Shown here in pieces: positions 1 to 6,536 of a stretch of 8,053 nucleotides of DNA. A model generated the notes under the pieces. The model did no database searches. It saw nothing but the letters and a program-made list of their open reading frames with translations, and was not told where the DNA came from. The position numbers and the translations under genes were made by a program. Source of the DNA: Flavobacteriales bacterium (GTDB lineage: Bacteria > Bacteroidota > Bacteroidia > UBA10329). The stretch's first letter is position 1. Every line of letters starts with the position of its first letter. The DNA is taken from NCBI GenBank assembly GCA_020635495.1, contig JACJZQ010000028.1, positions 1 to 8,053 on the forward strand. Direction: 5' to 3'.

Positions 1-761
1 ATAGAAGTCAAAACCAACTGAAACATCAACGGCAAACTCATGGCCACCGTTAGGAATGTCCCTTTCAGTTTCAATGTATTCTTGCTCTTGCTGAATGATG
101 CTTTTCCAACCGCATCGAACACAATATCGTACGTGTCGGTTTGCGTAGTGAAATCTTCCTTTCGGTAATCGATGACCTTATCTGCACCCAACGAACGTAC
201 CAATTCTACATTGGTACCGCTACAAACTGCGGTCACCCCCGCACCGAAATGTTTTGCCAATTGCACGGCATAGGTTCCAACGCTTCCAGATGCGCCATGG
301 ATCAGCACCTTCTGACCTCTCTTAACGTTGGCCTGCTGTAGAAAATACAGCGCGGTAAGCGCACCAACTGGCAATGCAGCGGCTTTTTCGTGCGGAATGT
401 CATCAGGCTTCCTGACAATGATGCAATCTGCGGGAACGGTGACGAATTCGGCATGTGCCCCTGCACCATCACCTGTTGTTCCGAAAACGGCATCGCCCAC
501 TTTGAACTGCGTTACGTTCTTCCCAACGCTTTCCACCACGCCCGAAAACTCGTGCCCAAGGATGGTTCTCTTCAATTTGAATAACCCGTTGTACAATCTA
601 ATGGCGAACGGATTTCCAGCACGCATCCGCCAATCTCCAGCGGTTACGGTGGCGGCCTCAACCTTTACAAGAATCTCATTTTCCTGCGTAACGGGCTTCG
701 GCACTTCCTTAACCTGCACCACCTCTGGCGTTCCGTATTTGGTATAAACTGCTGCTTTCAT
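1..761 (-). CDS. Zinc-independent NAD(P)-dependent quinone oxidoreductase-like protein (MDR family), partial at C-terminus
   Basis: This medium-chain dehydrogenase/reductase of the quinone-oxidoreductase/alcohol-dehydrogenase type is predicted to reduce a quinone, enone or carbonyl compound with NAD(P)H in the cytoplasm. The frame is open from ATG at 761 to the window edge, giving 253 complete residues. Family members have roughly 310-330, so about 60-75 C-terminal residues are missing. It starts MKAAVYTKYGTPEVV, typical of the family. The N-terminal catalytic domain has GHEFSGVVESVG at about 69-80, and the Rossmann motif GASGSVGTYAVQLAKHFGA lies at about 156-174. The GHE pair is kept, but the zinc-ligand Cys (TAGDW at 40-44) and the four-Cys structural zinc loop are absent, so zinc-independent chemistry is expected. 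It begins 25 bp after the stop of a paralogous gene (58 of the first 110 residues identical by my count), so the two are probably one operon. No Shine-Dalgarno is seen; ACAAA precedes the ATG. The substrate is unknown. Confidence 0.88.
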   Translation of the reverse strand, partial: MKAAVYTKYGTPEVVQVKEVPKPVTQENEILVKVEAATVTAGDWRMRAGNPFAIRLYNGLFKLKRTILGHEFSGVVESVGKNVTQFKVGDAVFGTTGDGAGAHAEFVTVPADCIIVRKPDDIPHEKAAALPVGALTALYFLQQANVKRGQKVLIHGASGSVGTYAVQLAKHFGAGVTAVCSGTNVELVRSLGADKVIDYRKEDFTTQTDTYDIVFDAVGKASFSKSKNTLKLKGTFLTVAMSLPLMFQLVLTS

Positions 762-786
762 TTTGTAATGTTTTCAGATGGATGGA

Positions 787-1770
787 TCAGGCGGCAACCG
801 ATGGCTTCAGCACCACATTGCCCGTTTTGTGTCCTTTGTCCACGTACTCGTGCGCATCGACAACATCTTCCAAGGAATAGGTTCTGTCCACAATTCCGAT
901 CAGATTTCCTGCTTCGATGATCTCGATAAGGATGGCAAGCAATCGCTTGATCTCTTTCGCAGGCAACGCACCCGTGGCTGAGAACTTGGCTTTCTTGTTT
1001 CCGAAAACCGATGACACCATCATGTCGCCCAACAATGGCATTCCCAGCACTGGAGATGCGTACACGCCATATTCTGTCAGTGCATCGCGGCAATCGGCAA
1101 ACGAACGCACCCCGACTGTATCATAGATAAGGTCGTAACTGTTTTCGTTTTCGGTGAAATCGTGCTGCGTGTAATCGATAACGTGATCGGCACCCAACTC
1201 CCACACAAGCGAAACATTCTTGGTGCTACAAACGCCTGTTACTTCAGCACCGAAGTGCTTCGCAATCTGAACGGCTGCAGTTCCCAATGCGCCAGAAGCG
1301 CCATTGATCAGCACTTTCATTCCTGGTTTGATGTTGCCCAAGTTGAGGAGAAAGTTGAGCGAAGTGACGCCTCCATCGCACATGCCCGCGGCTTCCTCAA
1401 AACTGATGTTCTCAGGCAAATGAGCCACTACACAATCTTCTGGAACCGTCACATACTCTGCATAAGTTCCCATGGTATCGATGTTCTCACCGAAAACCTT
1501 ATCGCCCGCTTTGAATTGAGTTACCTCAGCACCAACTGACTCTACAACTCCAGCGAAACCTGTTCCCCAGATCGGGTTTTTCGGCTTGGTAAGACCGATC
1601 ATCAACCGACCGATATAAGGTTTACCCGTGCGCATCATGGTGTCTGCTTTGGTAACTGATGATGCGTGAATTCTGATCAGGATCTCATTGGGCTTGGCCG
1701 TTGGCTTTGCTACGTTATCTACTTTGAAAATTTCTGGCGATCCGTAGGCTGTTGTGATAATTGCTTTCAT
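787..1770 (-). CDS. Zinc-independent NAD(P)-dependent quinone oxidoreductase-like protein (MDR family)
   Basis: This complete 327-residue medium-chain dehydrogenase/reductase is a paralogue of the gene that follows it. It is predicted to be a cytoplasmic NAD(P)H-dependent reductase of quinones or unsaturated carbonyls. I chose the ATG at 1770 because MKAIITTAYGSPEIF aligns with family N-termini. The open frame extends to an ATG at 1941, but those 57 extra residues look non-family and would cover the divergent promoter region. The GroES-like domain spans about 1-125. GASGALGTAAVQIAKHFGA at about 157-175 is the dinucleotide-binding loop, and the C-terminus ends with the usual HKTGNVVLKP segment. 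No catalytic or structural zinc cysteines are present. Unlike the neighbour, the GHE motif is changed to GTG (69-71), suggesting a different active-site environment. It is the first gene of a likely two-gene operon and is divergent from the TonB receptor. The substrate and the NADH/NADPH preference cannot be read from the sequence. Confidence 0.9.
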   Translation of the reverse strand: MKAIITTAYGSPEIFKVDNVAKPTAKPNEILIRIHASSVTKADTMMRTGKPYIGRLMIGLTKPKNPIWGTGFAGVVESVGAEVTQFKAGDKVFGENIDTMGTYAEYVTVPEDCVVAHLPENISFEEAAGMCDGGVTSLNFLLNLGNIKPGMKVLINGASGALGTAAVQIAKHFGAEVTGVCSTKNVSLVWELGADHVIDYTQHDFTENENSYDLIYDTVGVRSFADCRDALTEYGVYASPVLGMPLLGDMMVSSVFGNKKAKFSATGALPAKEIKRLLAILIEIIEAGNLIGIVDRTYSLEDVVDAHEYVDKGHKTGNVVLKPSVAA

Positions 1771-1802
1771 GATGTATGTGTTTTTGGTTTTGATTACGCT
1801 GA

Positions 1803-1830
1803 CAAAGGTGCAGGGCCAGTTCTGCACCAA
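1803..1830 (-). promoter_or_regulatory. Candidate Bacteroidota-type promoter for the oxidoreductase operon
   Basis: On the minus strand, CACCTTTG (1810-1803) differs by one base from the Bacteroidota -7 consensus TAnnTTTG. A TTG (1830-1828) lies 17 bp upstream as a possible -33 element. This would place transcription start about 25-30 bp before the ATG at 1770. The match is imperfect and the spacing slightly short, so this is only a candidate. Confidence 0.3.
1807..1828. repeat. 7-bp perfect inverted repeat, possible operator
   Basis: GGTGCAG (1807-1813) and CTGCACC (1822-1828) form a perfect inverted repeat with an 8-bp spacer, in the divergent region between the oxidoreductase operon and the TonB receptor gene. 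Its arms fill the gap between the candidate -33 and -7 elements of the minus-strand promoter, where a repressor or a MerR-like activator could act. There is no T-run, so it is not a terminator. A chance match of this size in a 196-bp region is quite possible. Confidence 0.35.
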
Positions 1831-1966
1831 GGTTCGCAATCTCAAGTGTGCGTTCGGAATTACATATCGGAACCACAACGGGTAATTCGGAACTTTTAAG
1901 CAGATCGACCTCCTCAGATTTGCTGCCGAATTAGAAATCAATCACCAAACCCTAATCGATCAAATC

Positions 1967-4336
1967 ATGAAACGTTTAACCTTTTTATTCATTCTTGCGT
2001 GCAACGCAGCGCTTGCACAGACCGAAACCATCCGCGGAACCATCACGGACGTGGAAAGCAAAGTCCCGCTGATCGGTGCCACCGTCATTCTTCTCGACTC
2101 CGACCCGATTATCGGTGCTTCTACAGACATTGACGGTAAGTTCAAATTGGAAAATGTGGCCGTTGGCCGATGCGACATCAAGGTGTCATATCTCGGCTAC
2201 AATCCAGCCGTTCTTTCTGGGCTTGTGCTTACCAGCGGAAAAGAATTGGTGCTGAATATTGAACTGGAAGAACAGGTAACACAGAAGGACGAAGTGGTCG
2301 TTAGTGCCAGTCGCGAGAAGGAGAAACCCATGAATTCCATGAGCACGGTTTCGGCACGGGTCTTTTCTACAGAAGAGGCCGACCGTTTTGCAGGCGCGCG
2401 TCAGGATGTATCGCGAATGGCTAGCAATTTCGCGGGCATCCGAAGTGCGAATGATGCACAGAACGACATCGTTATCAGAGGAAATTCTCCGTTGGGATTG
2501 CTTTGGCGATTGGATGGCGTGGACGTTCCGAACCCGAACCACTTCGGGAATATGGGCGCAACGGGCGGCCCTGTGAGCATGCTTAACGGCAACGTTCTTG
2601 CCAATTCCGATTTCATGACCTCGGCCTTTCCGTCAGAATATGGCAACGCGGTTTCTGGCGTCTTCGACCTTAAACTCCGTTCGGGAAACAACGAAAAACA
2701 CCAGTTTCTGGGGCAATTGGGTTTCAACGGTGTGGAGCTCGGTGCCGAAGGTCCATTCTCCAAAAAGCAAGGTTCGTCCTACCTCATCAACTACCGTTAT
2801 TCCACGCTTGGCCTGTTGGGGTTGATGGGCTTGGATTTCGGAACGGGTTCTGCCATTCCGCAGTATCAAGATCTGAACTTCAAAGTGCGTTTCCCAACTA
2901 AGAAAGCGGGCATTTTTGAAGCGTTTGGAATGGGCGGCATCAGCAGCATCAACCTCCTGGCAAGCGAAGAAAAAGACACCGCCAATTACAATCTTTATGG
3001 GCGTGGCGACAGCGATGTACGCAACAAGAACCTGCTCGGTGTGGTCGGCTTTACGCACACATACATTCTCCCGAAGAATGCCTACACCAAATTCACGCTG
3101 GCGGCCAGTTCCATCGTGAACAGAAATGTGGTTGACAGCCTCGATTCTGAACGAAGCATCCACGATTGGTATCGCAGCGATTTTCAAAATCATCGCTTTC
3201 AGGCCGCTTTCTTTTACAAGAAGAAATTCAACGCCAAACACAGTCTGAAAGTGGGCGCGCGCGGAAGCGTTTTCTACACCATAATGAAGGACAGCGTGTT
3301 CAACAATCAGTGGAACCGATACATGACGCTGACCGATTTTAATGGCGTAACGGGTCTCATTGAACCATACGCCCAGTGGCAATGGAAATTCGACAACAAA
3401 TGGACGATGAACACGGGCGTTCACGGGCAGTACCTCACGCTCAACAACTCCTACTCCATTGAGCCGCGCTGGGGTCTGTCATGGAAAGTGACCGAGAAAC
3501 ACAGCCTTTCGATGGGTTATGGCATGCACAGCCAGATGGCTCCGATGGCGGTTTATTTCAATGTGGATGAGGACGTGAACGGAAACACGACCACGCCCAA
3601 CAAGAACCTGGATTTCGTTCGAAGTCAGCACTTCGTTCTGGGTTACGATTGGTCGTTGCCGAACAACATGCGATTGAAAGCCGAAACCTACTACCAGCAC
3701 ATTCACAATGCGATTGTCGATGCAGACAGCAGTTCGTATTCATCACTGAATTTTGGCGGATTCAACGCAGATGAGCCCGAAAGAATGACCAACAATGGAA
3801 CGGGAAACAACTACGGGCTTGAACTCACATTCGAGAAGTTTCTGACCAAAGGTTACTACTGGCTGCTGACGGGTTCGCTCTACGATTCGAAGTACACGGC
3901 AAGCGATGGCATTACCCGAAACACCGCTTTCAACGGCAATTATGTGGTGAACGCGTTGGGCGGATACGAGCTGCAACTGTTCAAGAACCGCGAACACAAA
4001 ACCAGCAATTACCTGTTGTTCGACCTCAAGTTCACGCTTGCGGGAGGTTCTCGATACACCCCTATCGATGAAGAAGCTTCCGCTTTGGCGGGCGAAGCGG
4101 TCTACCGCAACGACCTTGCGTTTTCAGAGCAGTTCAAGCCGTATTACCGATTGGACGTGCGTGTGGGCTACAAGCGCATTGGCCGAAAAGTGACGCAGGA
4201 ATTGGCGTTCGATATTCAGAACGTGACCAACAAGAAAAACCCGCTGAATAAGACGTACAACGCCAAAGAGAATAAGTTGGTGGATGTGAACCAGTTGGGG
4301 TTGTTCCCGATGCTGTTGTACCGCATCAATTTCTAA
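1967..4336 (+). CDS. TonB-dependent outer-membrane receptor with CarboxypepD-regulatory-like N-terminal domain
   Basis: This 789-residue outer-membrane receptor is predicted to import an unidentified ligand using TonB-ExbBD energy. A short signal peptide (MKRLTFLFILACNAALA, cut before Q18) is followed by a carboxypeptidase-regulatory-like beta-sandwich domain at about 20-105 (IRGTITD..., then GASTDIDGKFKL). A DEVVVSAS linker at 108-115 resembles the segment preceding Bacteroidota plugs, and I see no classical TonB box. The plug runs from about 125 to 240 (IVIRGNSP at 168-175, LDGVDVPNPNHFG at 182-194, YGNAVSGVFDLKLRSG at 225-240). From about 245 on, alternating aromatic strands form the barrel, ending in the C-terminal Phe typical of outer-membrane barrels. 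No SusD-like lipoprotein or catabolic enzyme lies beside it, so it looks like a stand-alone receptor rather than a SusC/D transporter. It ends 5 bp before a strong terminator and converges on a TPR/AraC regulator that could control it (inference). Confidence 0.93.
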   Translation: MKRLTFLFILACNAALAQTETIRGTITDVESKVPLIGATVILLDSDPIIGASTDIDGKFKLENVAVGRCDIKVSYLGYNPAVLSGLVLTSGKELVLNIELEEQVTQKDEVVVSASREKEKPMNSMSTVSARVFSTEEADRFAGARQDVSRMASNFAGIRSANDAQNDIVIRGNSPLGLLWRLDGVDVPNPNHFGNMGATGGPVSMLNGNVLANSDFMTSAFPSEYGNAVSGVFDLKLRSGNNEKHQFLGQLGFNGVELGAEGPFSKKQGSSYLINYRYSTLGLLGLMGLDFGTGSAIPQYQDLNFKVRFPTKKAGIFEAFGMGGISSINLLASEEKDTANYNLYGRGDSDVRNKNLLGVVGFTHTYILPKNAYTKFTLAASSIVNRNVVDSLDSERSIHDWYRSDFQNHRFQAAFFYKKKFNAKHSLKVGARGSVFYTIMKDSVFNNQWNRYMTLTDFNGVTGLIEPYAQWQWKFDNKWTMNTGVHGQYLTLNNSYSIEPRWGLSWKVTEKHSLSMGYGMHSQMAPMAVYFNVDEDVNGNTTTPNKNLDFVRSQHFVLGYDWSLPNNMRLKAETYYQHIHNAIVDADSSSYSSLNFGGFNADEPERMTNNGTGNNYGLELTFEKFLTKGYYWLLTGSLYDSKYTASDGITRNTAFNGNYVVNALGGYELQLFKNREHKTSNYLLFDLKFTLAGGSRYTPIDEEASALAGEAVYRNDLAFSEQFKPYYRLDVRVGYKRIGRKVTQELAFDIQNVTNKKNPLNKTYNAKENKLVDVNQLGLFPMLLYRINF

Positions 4337-4340
4337 AAGT

Positions 4341-4385
4341 GGAGGGCCATCAGGGTTGTGAGAACCTTGGTGGCCCTTCTTTTTT
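4341..4385 (+). terminator. Strong rho-independent terminator after the TonB receptor, also overlapping the end of the convergent gene
   Basis: Bases 4341-4357 pair with 4363-4379 to form a 17-bp stem containing a few G-T wobbles, with loop GTGAG (4358-4362). The T-run TTTTTT at 4380-4385 follows directly. The stop codon of the convergent regulator (4384-4386) lies at the edge of the T-run. Read from the minus strand, the hairpin is followed by ACTTTT, so it may also stop transcription of the regulator, less strongly. Confidence 0.9.
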
Positions 4386-6174
4386 ACCCGTTCAGAAACT
4401 GTTTGGGCGTAAGCCCAGTTTCCTTCTTGAAATAGGTATTGAAAACGGTCTTGGAGTTGAAACCACAATCGTAGGCAATGGACATGATGGTGAGATGGGC
4501 GTTCTCTGGAAGTTTAGACAACTGCTTGAATTCCTCCACACGATAATGGTTGATGAACTCGTTGAAGTTCTTGCCAAAACCATCATTCAGCAACCACGAA
4601 AGCTGGTTGGCATGAATACCCAATTCATCTGCCAACGAGCGTAATGAAACATCTGGATTGAGATGCGATTTATCCGTTTCGATGAGCTCTTGCAACTTGG
4701 CTTTGTAATCCGCTGCTGCGGCATCATCAAGCAAGGCTTTCTTTTTGGTCGCTTCTTTCTTCTCTCCAAATAGGTCTTCGGGAAAAAGCTGATGATGAAA
4801 CTCCGCGTAACGCGGATCCTTTTGTATCGGATTGACCAACGGATCAGAATAGCGTAACAGCAATAGTGGCGAACCCATTTTCAAAGCTCCTTCGACCCAT
4901 GCAAAGGCGTCATCATTTCGGCCCGTTGCACCAGCAAGTAAGAAACGGTAGGAGTCTGCCGTAAAACCATCTTCGCCATTGGCCATTTCATTCAACAACT
5001 CCTCTAATTTTTGAGCATTGACCTTATCACCCTTCATGGCATAACCCAAAGCCTGCGAGCCCGCCTTTTCACCAGCCACAACAATCTCAGATGGCAGCGC
5101 ATCGAAGTAAGAGATCGCCTCATCATACCGCCCCAATTTGAGCAGACAAAGCGTTTTGACCGAATGCACAGGAATGTTCATTGGGTTAACCTCCAAGCAT
5201 CTGTCCAATTGCTTTACGGCTTCGGAATAATTATCCGACATGTACTCAATGTAACCGCTGTAGAACTGCGTTTCCTGCGAAAGCGGGTCGATACTCAAAG
5301 CCGCATCCAAGTGTTTTCTGGCATCTACTTTTTTGCCCGCCAAAATGTAGAGGAACGCCATGAATTGCTGCGATTCCACATGGTTCGGATTTACACTGAC
5401 CGCCTTGCTTCCGTGCTCAAATGCCTCGCGATAGCTGAACTTGGTGAAGAACGCCAAATTGGCCAGGTTATAATAAGCCGCAGCCAATCGGTTGTTGATG
5501 GTCAACGCTTTCAGAGTCAGCTCGGCACATTTGCTCCAACCTTCTTCGTACGGAATAACCGTAATGGTTGCCAGAAAGCTGTATGCATCCGCCAGCCCGA
5601 CCATCGCCTCCGCGTGATTCGGGTCTATTTCCAACGCCTGTTGGTAATACGCCATCGACTGCTTCACGTCCTCTGGATTCCACTTATTGAACGTCTGTCG
5701 ACCTTTGAGAAAGAGCTTGTAGGCGTCCAAACTTTGGGTGTTCGGTTCCACCAAATGCTCCTGAATTTCAAAGTGTCCGAAATGCTCGCGCAAGCGGTCG
5801 GCAATCAGCAAACTGATCTCATCCTGTACCTCGAAAACGTTGTCCAGTTTTCTATCCCAAGTCTCAGACCAGAAATGAAAATCCTCAGCCGCATCAATCA
5901 ACTGTGCTGTAATCCGCATGGAATTCCCTGCCAAGCGAACGCTGCCTTCAAGCAACGTTGAAACACCCAACTCCTTCCCTATGGTTGGCATGGGAATGTT
6001 CTTTCCCTTGAAGTGAAATGCAGAAGTTCTCGATGTGACCTTCAGCCCATTGATCTTCGCCAGCGCGTTGATGATCTCTTCGGTAATTCCATCGCTGAAG
6101 TACTCATTCTCCGCATCGGAACTCATGTTCACGAACGGGAGAACGGCAATGCTATTTGAAGCAGTTCGAATCAA
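4384..6174 (-). CDS. One-component regulator: TolB/FlgO-like domain + TPR repeats + C-terminal AraC-type HTH
   Basis: This is a 596-residue predicted transcription regulator. Residues 8-135 match the widespread module beginning SIAVLPFVNMSSD and continuing EYFSDGITEEII, LLEGSVR, ITAQLID and FWSETWDR. In TPR-containing sensor regulators this module is related to the TolB N-terminal/FlgO fold. Residues of about 150-365 form TPR-like helical repeats (for example AYYQQALEIDPNHAEA at 175-190). Residues of about 490-596 are an AraC/XylS DNA-binding domain with two HTHs (LADELGIHANQLS near 514-526; IAYDCGFNSKTVF near 577-589). No transmembrane helix is visible inside the frame, so it is probably cytoplasmic. 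The only standard start before SIAVLPF is TTG at 6174-6172. The next ATG is codon 17 and would remove the conserved first strand. An in-frame TGA lies 12 codons upstream of the TTG. The gene converges on the TonB receptor. The ligand and target genes are unknown. Confidence 0.87.
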   Translation of the reverse strand: MIRTASNSIAVLPFVNMSSDAENEYFSDGITEEIINALAKINGLKVTSRTSAFHFKGKNIPMPTIGKELGVSTLLEGSVRLAGNSMRITAQLIDAAEDFHFWSETWDRKLDNVFEVQDEISLLIADRLREHFGHFEIQEHLVEPNTQSLDAYKLFLKGRQTFNKWNPEDVKQSMAYYQQALEIDPNHAEAMVGLADAYSFLATITVIPYEEGWSKCAELTLKALTINNRLAAAYYNLANLAFFTKFSYREAFEHGSKAVSVNPNHVESQQFMAFLYILAGKKVDARKHLDAALSIDPLSQETQFYSGYIEYMSDNYSEAVKQLDRCLEVNPMNIPVHSVKTLCLLKLGRYDEAISYFDALPSEIVVAGEKAGSQALGYAMKGDKVNAQKLEELLNEMANGEDGFTADSYRFLLAGATGRNDDAFAWVEGALKMGSPLLLLRYSDPLVNPIQKDPRYAEFHHQLFPEDLFGEKKEATKKKALLDDAAAADYKAKLQELIETDKSHLNPDVSLRSLADELGIHANQLSWLLNDGFGKNFNEFINHYRVEEFKQLSKLPENAHLTIMSIAYDCGFNSKTVFNTYFKKETGLTPKQFLNG

Positions 6175-6337
6175 ACCGATTGCTAAAATCGAAATTCCTG
6201 ATGAACCGCGTCAAATTGGATATGGATGATTCGCCTTGAGCTTGGTGGAGAATGCAGGAGTCGGATCGATTAAAAACCAAGGGTCATCAGGTCAAAGACG
6301 CCTCATTCTAAGCACAATCTCCGTGCAAGTTTTGTGC
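6175..6337. other. Intergenic region upstream of the TPR/AraC regulator, no clear promoter
   Basis: This stretch lies between the regulator start and the terminator of the tRNA gene. It should contain the regulator promoter on the minus strand, but I see no good TAnnTTTG with a matching upstream TTTG. A 6-bp inverted repeat, GCACAA (6312-6317) and TTGTGC (6332-6337), is present, and GTGCAA occurs twice within it. The minus-strand ATGs in the region open only 4- and 5-codon frames, so I see no small gene. Confidence 0.5.
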
Positions 6338-6378
6338 AAATAAAAAAGGGGTCACATCGTGTTTTGATATAACCCCTT
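6338..6378 (-). terminator. Rho-independent terminator of tRNA-Asn
   Basis: On the minus strand, AAGGGGTTATATC (6378-6366) pairs with GATGTGACCCCTT (6358-6346) in a 13-bp stem with two G-T wobbles and a 7-nt loop. TTTT, A and TTT follow. The hairpin starts 10 nt after the tRNA 3' end, so it should end the tRNA transcript and insulate the regulator gene downstream. Confidence 0.85.
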
Positions 6379-6388
6379 CGTTTTCAAG

Positions 6389-6462
6389 CTCCTCCTCTTG
6401 GGCTCGAACCAAGGACCCTCTGATTAACAGTCAGATGCTCTAACCGACTGAGCTAAGGAGGA
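6389..6462 (-). tRNA. tRNA-Asn (anticodon GUU)
   Basis: This 74-nt tRNA folds completely. Acceptor TCCTCCT pairs with AGGAGGA. The D-arm is GCTC/GAGC, the anticodon stem is TCTGA/TCAGA with loop CTGTTAA, the variable loop is GGGTC, and the T-arm is CTTGG/CCAAG with loop TTCGAGC. The anticodon in the loop is GTT, which reads AAC/AAU. The discriminator base is G, as in other asparagine tRNAs. The CCA end is not encoded (CTT follows), so it must be added by nucleotidyltransferase. It is a single tRNA gene with its own promoter and terminator, divergent from a PfkB-family kinase. Confidence 0.97.
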
Positions 6463-6474
6463 AAATGAGGGGTG

Positions 6475-6505
6475 CAAATGTAGTTTGCTCACTCATATTA
6501 TCCAA
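6475..6505 (-). promoter_or_regulatory. Promoter of tRNA-Asn
   Basis: TACATTTG (6482-6475 on the minus strand) matches the Bacteroidota -7 consensus TAnnTTTG exactly. TTG (6505-6503) lies 20 bp upstream as the -33 element. Transcription would start about 6-8 nt before the mature tRNA 5' end at 6462. It overlaps the kinase promoter on the other strand. Confidence 0.65.
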
Positions 6506-6513
6506 TACCTTTG
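6484..6513 (+). promoter_or_regulatory. Promoter of the PfkB-family kinase gene
   Basis: TTTG (6484-6487) and TACCTTTG (6506-6513), separated by 18 bp, fit the Bacteroidota primary sigma pattern TTTG-N(about 19)-TAnnTTTG. Transcription start is expected near 6520, leaving a 5' leader of about 17 nt before the ATG at 6537. It supports the choice of that start over an upstream in-frame ATG at 6465. Confidence 0.7.
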
Positions 6514-6536
6514 CGAAAAATCTTAAATCGCACAAA

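Noticed and set aside
1894..1922. Possible promoter for the TonB receptor: TTTT then CAGATTTG
   Set aside because: The -7 box has one mismatch, there is no TTTG at -33 and the spacing is 17 bp; too weak to annotate.
1771..1941. 57-residue N-terminal extension of the upstream oxidoreductase to an ATG at 1941
   Set aside because: Family members begin at MKA; the extension covers the divergent regulatory region and has no domain character.
1967..2020. Lipoprotein signal in the receptor (Cys12 in its signal peptide)
   Set aside because: The hydrophobic stretch before Cys12 is too short for a lipobox-type signal, and ALA-Q at 15-18 gives a normal signal peptidase I site; a TonB receptor is not expected to be a lipoprotein.
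2633..3424. 263-codon open frame on the minus strand inside the TonB receptor gene
   Set aside because: It is antisense to the plug and barrel region of a clear receptor, with no recognisable domain and no promoter or start context.
5011..5961. 316-codon open frame on the plus strand, antisense to the regulator gene
   Set aside because: The opposite strand encodes a full, recognisable TPR/AraC protein. The antisense translation has no motif, signal peptide or family resemblance, and long antisense frames arise from codon bias.
6465..6536. 24-residue N-terminal extension of the PfkB-family kinase to an ATG at 6465
   Set aside because: It would overlap both promoter boxes and begin right behind the tRNA gene; the family start strand begins at the ATG at 6537.
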